The position numbers and the translations under genes are program-made. Of a stretch of DNA of 64,000 bases, positions 1 to 9,545 are shown piece after piece. Each line of letters starts with the position of its first letter. The first letter of the stretch is position 1. Source of the DNA: Orychophragmus violaceus (lineage: Eukaryota; Streptophyta; Magnoliopsida; Brassicales; Brassicaceae); NCBI GenBank assembly GCA_030180135.1, contig CM058234.1, positions 682,001-746,000 of the forward strand, read 5' to 3'. The notes beneath the pieces are model-generated. The model did no database searches, was not told the origin of the DNA, and saw only the letters and a list, made by a program, of their open reading frames with translations.

Positions 1-260
1 TCACTGTTGCACACGCTGGTTGACTCAGCTCCTGTTGTAACTCATGTCGTAGCTCAGTGCTTCTTCAAGATTCGGGTCGGGTTCATCCAGGTCAGTTCGG
101 ATCGGGTATTAGGGCAGCATACCTGCAAAAACTCGTCATTATTCGGACACTAATCGTGTCAGGTTCGAATACAGGTCCGAACGAGTTCAAACAAGTTTGG
201 AATGGATTCGAAACAGTTTCAGAATGGTTCGAAACGGGTTATTAGCATGTTCAGAACATG

Positions 261-310
<50 letters not shown>

Positions 311-1121
311 GTATATATGTTTATATAGCTATCCGAAAGACCCGCAGATAATACTCGGACCCGAACATGTACCTATTGATTTTCAACTGCAAGATCCAAA
401 AGGTTAAAATGTCTAAAATAGGTTTCTATCCGAACCTGCCTTATTCGGGTCGGTTCCGGATCGGATTCTCGGGTCCATGTAAAAATGTTTAGGCCTAATC
501 CGATCCGAAACCAACCCAAAAATTCGGATCCAGATAAAATAACTTAACTTTTTGGATATGATGATCTAAGATTCGCGGGTACAGATTTGGGTCTAGGTCT
601 TATCCGCAAATCTTTCGGGTATCCGTTAAAACCTATAAATAATATACTATATATTTGGTAGAACCTGTTAATAACATGTTCGAACATGTTAGTAATCGAC
701 CCGGTAAAATCCGATAGTACTTGATATGATTTGTGTGATCTGATAGAACTTGAAAAAACATGATAGAAACATGTAGTTTTCAGATACTTTAACATGTTTT
801 TTTAAGGTATTTTGGGAGAAAATATTCACAAAAACCTGTAAATACTTGAGCCTTAATAGTACAAGTAAAAATTTGGATCTTTACAGATATACCATTAACC
901 GACTCGGATTCGAAAAAACCGGACCCGAATTTGATATGAAAAAATATGCAGATTCTTAAAAGGATATTATAAAATGAACTTGATATTAATTTGTATTCAT
1001 CTAATTAATGATTATTATAATCACCTTGTAAAAAACATATGTTAATAATTTATTAATGAAACATAGTAGGAAGAAAACGTGACACCTAATATTCTTTTTT
1101 CCGATAAAGTTCATTATTTTA
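1..1121. repeat. Diverged repeat DNA with (AT)n tract
   Basis: No gene is recognisable. The stretch is rich in short variants of ACCCGAA and its complement TTCGGGT on both strands, and the pattern (for example near 320-360, 420-480, 590-620 and 890-930) looks like a decayed, partly inverted transposon. A motif around AACATGTTATTAA occurs near 250 and again inverted near 670-690. An (AT)n microsatellite occupies about 264-312. The six-frame peptides here have no family features. The superfamily cannot be named. Confidence 0.45.
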
Positions 1122-3485
1122 TCTATACTATTAAAATAGGTGATCTTTTTTAAAACTATCCTTAGATTTACGTAGAGTATTACTTTTTGTGCCAATGCTT
1201 TTATTTATTATTTTGTGGATTCATTAAGGGTATTATGGTAAAAAATTTAGACTCACATGATTCATTTAGTTCCAAATCTAATCAACTAGAATATCCTGGT
1301 TTACTATAACACGTCTACTATATATGAAATTAATTGATTAAATCGTGTCAATCCAAATTAATTGTCCTTCTATTTACATTTCTTTATAGAAAAATATACT
1401 AAATTTATAAGCTAAACCAAACTATATGTTATTAACAATAAAAGCCAAAATGGTCAACAACTTTGTATTAGTCTAATTAACCAAGAACTATAACATTAAA
1501 TTAATTGTTTTACGTGGTCGTGAAGTATATCAAATCAATTTGGTTTGACAGTCTTGATACTTTTTTATAGACAAACAATGTAAAGCAAGATTAGCTTATT
1601 TTTTTTAGGCAAACCATCAACATAAGCTAAACTACACAAAAGAAAAAACTTTCATAACGAATCATAATAATACTGAAATCATATATTGTATGCATAGTTA
1701 CAAAATGGCACATTTTTTATAATACTAGCAACAATATTTGAAACTATATTTAAACGATCACGACTTTAAATATTATCAACTATTTCCCAAATCTTAATAT
1801 CCTGTTTAAACAAAAATCTAAAATTTCATCATGTTATTCGTAAATCTGCACTTTCTATTTAACGCTAGAATTTAGGAAACATAATTATGTTTCTAATTAG
1901 TAAATAATAATTACATTTTCAGTTTCAAAATATTTAGAAAACTATCATTTAGTTATTTCAAAATGAATTCCTACACATATTATAATAACTTAAATTAACC
2001 GGTTGTGATTTCTAGAATCTTTTCTATATACTATCAATACTAGATCGGAACTAAATCTTTATTAATTGCTAACTTTAAAATTATGAGAATATTACTTTTT
2101 AAACTGGAACCAGTGAACATTCTATATATATGTATATACCTCATCATAGTAAACAAACAAAATCATGAATAAAATTTAATATGCCTTGATTAGCAAGAAT
2201 ATTCTACGAGAGGAGTCTTATAATAAACGATTTTTGATAAACAAACTTATATTACATATAAATTTCGATTCTAAAATAAGTTTACATTATAACAACTTAA
2301 CTAATATTTACTTATTTCAAAATAAATTCCTACACACATTATAGTAATTTAAACTAACCTGTTATGATTTCCAGAATCTTTCCTGAATATTATCAAAAAC
2401 AAAATATTAACCAATTTAAATTATATATAATATTAAAAACAAAATTTGACTACTAGAAAATGGGTTAAAAATATGTATTAACTAATTTCAATTGATATAT
2501 TCTTATTTGATAAAATATTAAAATTATTCAATAATTATATTATTGGAATATATGATGAGTTTGATTACGGTTGTTGTTTTTACGATTATAGTTTTTAAAA
2601 GATTATTTTATCAAAATTTTAAAATATTTAGACGACTATAAGATGAGTTGAAATATAGATGAATTTGTTTTGATTATAAAATTAATTAAAAGGATTTATG
2701 TTCGTTAGAAGACAAGTTAAAAAGAAGAACACCCAATTTTTATCATAAAAACATTAAAATAAACTTAAACCAATTAAAAATGTTAAATAAAAGGATTATC
2801 ATATATTAGTTATTTTTTTATCAATAAACATAAACATAAAATATTTATATTTATACCATTATAAAATGATTCAAAATAGATTAACCAATTCAATTATCTA
2901 TATTTTTAAAAAAGAAAACTTTGTCTACTCGAATACGGATTAGAATATATATTAATCAATTCAATTGATATATTCTTACTTCTATAAAATATTAAAATTA
3001 TTTATAAATTTATAATCATGTGTTAAAATTATACTATTAAAAAAACAAATATATATAATTAAATAGAAAACTAGCACATCGAATCTAACAACGTATATAT
3101 TATTAAGATTGCATTCTATACAAAGATTCTTGATTTTAACAACTTTTTAGTAGTGAAGTAACGAGTTAAGCTAAGTTAGAATTAACTTAAATAAAAAATG
3201 TCAAATAAAATATACTTGCATTTTTTCAGTAGTAAGATAAACTAAGCATTTACTAAAATACAATAAGCCACAACTACTAAAATATAAGTTAACAATAAGA
3301 ATGCAAACAAAAAATTATTAAATTTATTTTCATATTTATCACCATACCATCATATTTTTCACTTAATATCGATTGGACTCAATAGTTAACAAGCTTAATT
3401 TATTAAAATATAAATTTTAAATAACTTAATACATATTTTAAAGAAAACATAAACCCGTGCGGTTTTAGCGCGGGTCAAAATCTAG
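1122..3485 (+). mobile_element. Non-autonomous Helitron
   Basis: The left end begins TC (TCTATACTATTAAAATAGG) directly after a host A at 1121. The right end finishes with CTAG at 3482-3485, followed by a host T at 3486, so insertion was between A and T as Helitrons require. A short GC-rich hairpin (ACCCGTGC at 3453-3460 pairing with GCGCGGGT at 3468-3475, one mismatch) lies about 6 bp before CTAG, the standard Helitron 3-prime signature. There are no terminal inverted repeats and no target duplication. The interior (2364 bp in total) is extremely AT-rich and has no Rep/helicase ORF, so it would depend on a partner in trans. It resembles the ATREP-type elements of Arabidopsis. Confidence 0.75.
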
Positions 3486-3640
3486 TTTTAATGAAAGAGT
3501 TTTACGTATTTACATGACATAGACCATAGCAATTTGAAAACACATGAAACTTTTTCTGTATAAATAAATATTGACTAAAAGAATATAAATAATTATTATG
3601 GAAAAAATGTAATATAAATCGCTTATATTAACTCTGATTT

Positions 3641-3796
3641 TTTCTTTTTGGGTCACAGTGTCTTGCAGTGTCAGCTATCCCTCTTAGTATAAGCGATTTT
3701 TTGCTCATCAATGTACCGCTTATATTGGCTTTTTTTTGCTCATCAATATAAGCGATTTATAAACAGGGATAGATGACACTGTGACCCAAAAAGAAA
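3641..3796. repeat. Perfect 22-bp inverted repeat forming a hairpin
   Basis: The arm at 3641-3662 is the exact reverse complement of 3775-3796. Pairing continues, after an 11-base bulge on the left, between 3673-3682 and 3765-3774. Between the arms the sequence TTTTTTGCTCATCAAT occurs twice (about 3697 and 3731), and ATAAGCGATTT blocks recur in both orientations around 3613-3628, 3688 and 3746. The copy just outside the left arm is inverted relative to the copy just inside the right arm. This may be a foldback element, a MITE remnant or a young hairpin-RNA locus. Confidence 0.6.
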
Positions 3797-3867
3797 CCAT
3801 TTTTCTTCTTCTTCATATTCTGTTTTTGAGGTGTGTTTTGTTCTGTTTCTGGTAACACTAGATATTG

Positions 3868-4053
3868 CTAGAGATTTCGAAGTTCAAAAGGATTTATCCC
3901 ATTGCTCAAGACTTGATCGACTATTTGGATGGAGAGGGTTACGAGTACACCGTCCTTGAGTCCACACAGTGGCGACTCAAGGTTCGCGGTATCAAGTGGC
4001 CGAAGTCGGTGTCTACGAAGCCCGATACCGTCCCAATGAAGAAGAAGAACTAA
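3868..4053 (+). CDS. Unidentified short ORF (about 61 residues), no ATG
   Basis: The open frame reads through KRIYPIAQDLIDYLDGEGY and ends PVPMKKKN-like with a lysine-rich tail and a TAA. It has ordinary codon use for a real exon, but there is no ATG at its left edge. A possible splice acceptor (ACACTAG) stands at about 3860, so it may be the last exon of a gene whose start was displaced by the hairpin repeat to its left. I do not recognise the family. It may equally be a gene fragment carried by a transposon. The following 500 bp (4054-4596) hold a pyrimidine-rich 3-prime-UTR-like stretch with a degenerate repeat of a GTTCTACTACAAGTTTTTAG-type segment near 4080 and 4230. Confidence 0.25.
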   Translation, partial: LEISKFKRIYPIAQDLIDYLDGEGYEYTVLESTQWRLKVRGIKWPKSVSTKPDTVPMKKKN

Positions 4054-4596
4054 GATAAGTTGAATCGAATCTGTTATGTTCTGTTCTAACAGGTTTTTAG
4101 TTTATGCTTTTGAAATATAACTTATGAGTGCTGTAGTTTTTGGTTCAGAACTTTGCTTGAAACCCTCCTGCTGCTTCAGCTAGTCTTATCTATCTTTCTA
4201 AGTTTTTGTGATAACCATTTGCCTGATTCTGTTCTACTACAAGTTTTTAGTTTTATGCCTTTGCAATATATCTCCCAGCAGCTACTCTGAGTTTCTTGAT
4301 CACAATGTGTTATCACACTCACACAGAGAAATTCTTTTCCTCTTCAGTAAACAAAAATCCCCTTTAGTATTACAATATTTAACTTGAAAAGAGTTTGTAA
4401 ATAAAAAGTCTACGTAAGAACAAAACGCTGAATATAAGAAGTCAGACATTATACTTCTCTGACATTTTCCATTACTACAAGCACTTACACTTCTTCTTCT
4501 TTCCAATAACCAAAACGTTGCAACCGTACTTGTTGTCGAGGAAACACCTTTTCCCATTCTTCATTACTACAAGAACTTACACTCATTGTCTTGTCG

Positions 4597-4695
4597 TGAG
4601 AGGGCTTCCCAGTCTCCTTTGTATCCTCTTTTTATTTCAAACCCATCCATTGCCTTGGATTACACGGTTGCCTTGTCAAGTCTGCAAAGACACTA
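4597..4695. repeat. Direct repeat copy A (about 97 bp)
   Basis: The block starting AGAGGGCTTCCCAGTCTCC and ending AGTCTGCAAAGACACTACTA is repeated almost unchanged at 5901-5997, with a few small indels. The two copies flank the gene-fragment region 4781-5880. They may be the remains of one duplicated 3-prime exon or UTR. Confidence 0.8.
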
Positions 4696-4780
4696 CTAGA
4701 ATAAAATATCAATTGTCAAGTTCACTCTCCATTCCCCTCTAAAATATCAATTGAACGACAAACTAGCAGCCTCTTTGTTA

Positions 4781-5251
4781 CTAATCAAGTCTAATCCTCA
4801 CCCAAGATAGAATGACATAATGTGGTTCTGGTTCCCTTGAACCGATGCATAATCTATCCAGCAGCCTCAAGTGCTCATGGTAAAAGCCGGTGAAAGATAA
4901 AATGTAACACTCTATGAATGACCAGTCACTCCTCAAGATGAAAGTACAACAAGGATATAATTCAATCAAACCAAACTTGCTTGTATATCTGTTGGAAGTA
5001 TTAGCACCCAGCTCCTCATAATCCCTGCTTCCCAAAGTTCCAACTTCTCCTCTTTTCTGTCCAGACCTCCTTTTTGGTAGGTTTTTGTTTGTACTTGAAC
5101 ATATAAGTCTTATAACACCTTTCTTTCTTCTGCATTTGTTGGACTCAGAATTCTGAGCAGGTTTCTGTGGTGCACTAATGCAAACATCATAAAGGTCTGA
5201 AACTGCCTGCATTTTCTCATCCTTTGAAAGGAGTTGCTCTGAAACAGACAT
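4781..5251 (-). pseudogene. Gene fragment, unidentified (156-codon ORF)
   Basis: An ATG-initiated frame begins MSVSEQLLSKDEKMQAVSDL and includes a basic segment (KCRRKKGVIR, LPKRRSGQKRG). The last third reads like non-coding sequence. No family is recognised. It lies between two copies of a 97-bp direct repeat and beside a second fragment on the same strand (5388-5880). The segment just upstream of it in transcript sense (about 5319-5375) resembles 5506-5560, so pieces of one gene appear to have been duplicated in tandem. Expression is doubtful. Confidence 0.3.
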
Positions 5252-5387
5252 TGTGTTGCTGGCCTTATCTTCTTAAATCAATGCTTTTAATTTGACCAAA
5301 ACCCTTCTGCTTGACCTGTTCGTGAACTTGAATTTCCAAGATTTAGGATACTTTCTCTGCTTACTCTTAATATGTACCCTTATCAAC

Positions 5388-5880
5388 TCACTGTCTTTTC
5401 CTCACATTTATAGTCATGTATCTTCCAAAGCTCAGCACTGTTTTTACTTCTCCAAAATCAACCTTCCTCTGTTTCAGTTTAGACGTTATCATATGACCAG
5501 TCAACATGCTTTTGAACTTGAAATGCCAAGATTTTAAGAACTTTCTTTGCTTCTTCTTTGTGTTGTCTTTTGAAGACAGGCTATCAATCTCCATCAACCA
5601 CACATCACTATCATTATCAGTATGCGACACAGATGGCACCGCTCCAAGATGCATCTGGAACATACTCACAGCTCGAACTTCCTTCCTCAGAACATCCTTG
5701 TCCTCAAGGATGAAAGGCTCAATGATGAGATCTTGGTAGACTCCCCCGTGTAGCTTGATCTGGATGATGTTTTTCCACTGAACCATGATCTTGATGATAG
5801 TAGCATTGCTGGAATTTTCATGCAAGTATTGGGACAGAGCATGAACATTGTAACTTTGAATGAATCTTATGATTAGCTAA
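5388..5880 (-). pseudogene. Gene fragment, unidentified, truncated upstream
   Basis: The minus-strand frame is open from a stop at about 5876 and has no ATG in a sensible place. Read upstream of the first possible start it continues as IIRFIQSYNVHALSQYLHEN, and later contains IIKIMVQWKNIIQIKL and SVSHTDNDSDVWLMEIDSL. The regular hydrophobic and charged pattern looks like true protein-coding sequence rather than a shadow frame. It lacks a start and its C-terminal part drifts into lysine-rich sequence, so it is most likely a broken or partial exon. I cannot name the family. Confidence 0.35.
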
Positions 5881-5900
5881 TCTGAGTTGTTGGTCAGCGG

Positions 5901-5997
5901 CAGAGGGCTTCCCAGTCTCCTTTGTATCCTCTTTTTTCAAACCCATCCATTGCCTTGGATTACACGGTTGCCTTGCAAGTCTGCAAAGACACTACTA
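5901..5997. repeat. Direct repeat copy B (about 97 bp)
   Basis: This is the second copy of the block at 4597-4695, about 1.3 kb away in the same orientation. The main differences are a missing TAT near the middle and a missing T in TTGTCAAG. Confidence 0.8.
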
Positions 5998-7174
5998 CTT
6001 CTTCCAGTTCGATCAAGACTTCCTTTGGCTTCATCAAGCTTGAGAATATGCGAGCAATGAGACCATTGGGTACTTGTCGTGACCTGACTAATTAAACCCA
6101 TTTGCCCATATGTGTGTCTAGGGTTTAGCATGATAAGATTATTTATAAGTATGTAAAAGCACATTCATTGAGAGTAGTTTTGGCTGCAGTAAAGTGCAGC
6201 CTCTCTTACTCAAAATCTCTGTATGAAATCAATCATTTATACTCTTGAAGATAACTTAAAGCTTCATCCTTTCTTTGTTCTGTGCATTTCAATAAAACTC
6301 ATCAATGACCTATTACATTTCATATCTTCAGTTCAATAGCTTTATATACTTGAATGTACCATGGTTTTACCTTAGCTAACAACATGAATACTGTTTCCAT
6401 CAATACTTGAGTAAAACTAGGTTGATGTTTAAATAAAGTAAGCTTTGCTTGTAAAAGTAGTCTTAGGATTGGACTATGGGCAGTGACGGAGCTAGAAATT
6501 TTTTTATACCCAAAGCTAAAAAAATATATTAAAACTATATAGTATATAAATTATTTTTTAGAAAAAAACAAAAAATGTACTCGCTTACTTATTATAACTT
6601 AGAGCATTTGTAACACGATTTCATTTGTTACATCTTCAGAAAAAAAATTGATAAAATAAATAAAAAAATTCTTTAGAAACAGATCACTAATATAATTATG
6701 TAATATTGTCTTCATTCTTAAAATACATCTCTCAGTGGTTAGGATAACAACATGCAAAGTCAAAGATAACTTTAAAAGTTTATATTGATTAAACCAACAA
6801 AGAATAAACCGTCTTGGTATACTTTTTACAAGTAGTAGTTTTAAAGCTATAGTTCATTTTCACCTAGACAAATCAATATAATATGTTGATGGAGATTTTT
6901 TTTAATTAATTTCAGAAATAGATCTATTAAATATAAAAATAGTATATTTAATTTCTATATACAAAACCAAATGTTAAAGATATCTTAATCATAAACATAA
7001 ACCCTGAATATTTTATGGATTTAGGTCATTAGTGATATATAAGTTTAATAAAAAAACATTTCAGTATATTAAAATTTAACATAAAATGAATGAAAAAGAA
7101 TGTTGAGAAATATAAAGAAGGTAAAAGTAAGGATCATGATCTGAAACATACAACTATATATGAAGAATTAATGG
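5998..7174. other. Intergenic, AT-rich, no gene seen
   Basis: No convincing coding region. At about 6481-6520 the sequence GCAGTGACGGAGCTAGAAATTT resembles a common terminal motif of plant non-autonomous DNA transposons, but I found no matching opposite end. The right part is AT-rich with no recognised repeat. Confidence 0.5.
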
Positions 7175-7838
7175 TCAAAACAGTATGGAGACCTCCTTTG
7201 CGGTCTCATCCAGGGCCGGCTCAACAAATATTTGGTCCCTGTACTATTTGTCAAAAATTGGCCCTTTATTCATACTATAAAACAAAAATTTTAAAATTTT
7301 GGACCCTCAGAAAAAAGAGAACTAAAATTTTTGGGCCTTTTTAGAAAGAAAATAAATAAATTTTGAGCCCTCAAAAATTTTCCAAAAAATGGGCCCTGCA
7401 CATTTGCTCCTCTTGCTCACCTCAATAACCGCCCCTGGTCTCATCGATCATCTTGTTGGAGGTTTTAATAGCATCATCGATTCTGCCAGCCTTGACATAT
7501 GCATCGATCATTGTTTTGAAAATGGTAACGTCAATATTGTCTCCAAAACCAAGACCAAGTGAATCAGCAAAGAGAGATTCTGCTTCCGACGACATCCCAT
7601 TTTCGCAACACCTTGTGATAATGTATCTGTAACCTAAGTACTTGTTCTTGGTTATCGCCTTGTTGTACGTCTCGATTGCCTCGCTATCACTGACCCAAAT
7701 CAAAACACTCCTCCACCATTATCTTTACCGTACCAGAGTCTAAGCATTTGTTGTCGAACCCACTTTGACTTCGATCAAACATCTCATGATACAAATACAA
7801 TTCCCAAGCATGAGTTTTTTTACCAGCAAACCGAGATT
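7175..7838 (-). pseudogene. Pentatricopeptide-repeat (PPR) gene, 3-prime remnant
   Basis: The minus-strand frame 7703-7446 encodes PPR-type helices, including IDVTIFKTMIDAYVKAGRID and DAIKTSNKMIDE, with the usual xxYNxxI and MIDAYxKAGRxDDA signatures. Upstream (about 7835-7695) HAWELYLYHEMFDR and TVKIMVEECFDLGQ continue the protein in a different frame, so there is a frameshift at about 7690, and a stop near 7840 ends the readable part. A hAT-type MITE at 7211-7437 splits the last codons: the frame runs into the target duplication (DET) and resumes on the far side as AKEVSILF followed by TGA at 7175-7177. Only the C-terminal end of a P-class PPR protein is left. Its neighbour is the Kazal gene, divergently arranged. 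From memory A. thaliana At4g01570 (PPR) and At4g01575 (Kazal) are also adjacent, so this may be the decayed duplicate of that PPR gene. Confidence 0.7.
7211..7437. mobile_element. hAT-type MITE with 8-bp target duplication
   Basis: The element begins CAGGGCCGGC and ends CGCCCCTG, imperfect terminal inverted repeats typical of hAT elements. It is flanked on both sides by GTCTCATC (7203-7210 and 7438-7445), an exact 8-bp target-site duplication. It is 227 bp long. The interior has GGCCC/GGGCC motifs (subterminal repeats) and no coding capacity. It sits inside the C-terminal coding part of the PPR pseudogene. Confidence 0.85.
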
Positions 7839-8077
7839 ATCTCTAAACAGCGTGATGTTTGATGTTTTGGCTTGAAAACAGCTCGTAGTTTTTGTTGCTT
7901 GCTTGGTTCGGTGGGCGGGCCAGCTGTACCACAGACACGGTACAACTCAATTCAAATCGTACACGCAAACTCTGAGAACTCCGCATATCTCTTGATATTA
8001 AGGCTTCAATTATTCGCGACACTTTGAACGCTAATCGGTTCTTCTAGATTTCTGGGTTTCTAGATCGATTCCACGTG

Positions 8078-8335
8078 ATGTCGTCGTTCTCAGTGAGCAT
8101 TCCTCTACTTTTGTTACTTTTCTGCTTGATCGGCTTACAAGCTGCCGATGATTTCCCAGAACAATCCGGCAGGGACATCTGTCGCGGGGTTTCGGATCCG
8201 GGTGGGTGCCCAATAAACTGTTTCCGGGCGGATCCGGTTTGCGGAGCTGATGGAGTCACGTACTCGTGCGGTTGTCCCGACGCAGCCTGCCATGGAGCTC
8301 GTGTAGTCAAAAGAGGACCTTGCAAACACAGGTAG
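8078..8335 (+). CDS. Kazal-type serine protease inhibitor (KPI-1-like)
   Basis: A single-exon gene of 85 codons. Residues 1-22 (MSSFSVSIPLLLLLFCLIGL...) form a secretion signal peptide. The mature part has eight cysteines, including the Kazal core C-x-A-D-P-V-C-G-A-D-G-V-T-Y-x-C (VCGADGVTYSCGCPDAAC), which in this family binds the active site of serine proteases. The product is therefore a secreted, disulphide-rich inhibitor, probably apoplastic. The ATG at 8078 was chosen because the preceding GTG is not a plant start and the signal peptide begins there. It corresponds in sequence and position to At3g61980 (KPI-1) of A. thaliana. A 3-prime UTR of about 270 bp with AATAAA (AAATAAAAATC near 8600) follows. 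Confidence 0.88.
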   Translation: MSSFSVSIPLLLLLFCLIGLQAADDFPEQSGRDICRGVSDPGGCPINCFRADPVCGADGVTYSCGCPDAACHGARVVKRGPCKHR

Positions 8336-9498
8336 TGCCAAGCTTTGATATTGATTCATGTTGTTTGGCTCTTCTTGCTCGGACTCTCTCTTCTCGTTGG
8401 TGTTTTCTGATCTCAAGTGTTAATGGCAGATGTGGTAATTGATCCCAACTCGTTTGTAGTTTCTTTGTCGTACTTTAAAAATCCAGACTTGTGTTTGAGA
8501 TGTTTCATGCTCTGTAGATCACACTTGTATAATGTTTGTTTTCCTCGTGTTTGTATGTTTAAGTTGAGTTCTTTGTTATTGTTTTACTTTGTGTGCTAAA
8601 TAAAAATCTTGTATTGGCTTTCATTTGTGTTATGAATCTTTGGTTTGGTTTGTTGGTCTTAACAAACTCTCTGTTACAATGTCAAATACCTGATGGATCA
8701 GACATTGATAGTAGGAGTAAGAATGTGGGTCGAGACCTGATCGATGGAGATTGGGTATAATAACCATTAAAGGTTTACACTTTTAGACACGATGTTTCGA
8801 GAAGGAGTGGCCGCGCAAATGCGAATACTTTCCTCTCTAGCTCCAGCTATCGGTTCACTTGAAAGTCTTCAATGGTTTTCTTTCTGGTCGAGCTCCAAAT
8901 GTTTCAAATCATCGGTTTACTTTGAAGGCTTCTCTTTCTCGTTAAGCACCATTCATCAACGATTCAAATATCATTTAGACATCCATTAAATCTTAAAATA
9001 TGGTGCAACAATTTATAAATTATTTTAGAGAGATAATCATAGAATCCAACCATATTTTGATATCTATTATCGAAACTCTTATAGATTAATTATATTTTTT
9101 TGGTCAAAACTTGTAAGATAAGTACTATATTTTTATTAATAAAAAGATGAATATTCTGAGATATTTCGTAGGTCCTTCCCTTGGTGGAATTAGGATCCAA
9201 GACGTCAATTTTGAAGGTTTATTGTCGAGTACAAGTAAGAAACTCTTTGTTCATAAACTAAAACCAAATCTCAATCAATCTCCCACACACAAAACAAAAC
9301 AAAAAAAAGTTCAAAAAAACACAAACACAGAAAAAAAAAAAAAAGCTGATTACTTTGCTGCGTAATATATAAACCAATCACTTCCTTTCATTAACAAAAA
9401 CAGTTTGTTATTCTAAAATCCAGAACCAAAAAAGTTTTGATTTTTATCTGTTCATCCGTTCGTTACAATCTCTGTTTTAGTAGTAGAAAGCATAAACA
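8336..9498. other. 3-prime UTR of Kazal gene and ATG1 promoter; no further gene
   Basis: About 8336-8620 is U-rich 3-prime UTR. The remainder has no coding region I can support. A TATA-like ATATATAAACC at about 9364-9374 lies about 170 bp before the kinase start and is a plausible ATG1 core promoter. In A. thaliana, from memory, the B3 gene NGA2 lies between these two genes; nothing resembling a B3 domain is present here. Confidence 0.5.
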
Positions 9499-9522
9499 AT
9501 GGAGGAGGATCCGAAACTTTAA
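9499..9522 (+). promoter_or_regulatory. Upstream ORF (7 codons) in ATG1 leader
   Basis: AACAATGG at 9496-9501 is a strong plant start context. It opens the peptide MEEDPKL, which stops at 9520-9522, 23 nt before the kinase ATG. The main ATG context (CCCGGATGG) is weaker at upstream positions. If the leader starts at the TATA-like site near 9370, this uORF is in the mRNA and could reduce kinase translation. Confidence 0.5.
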
Positions 9523-9545
9523 ACGGGTTAAAACCCAAAACCCGG

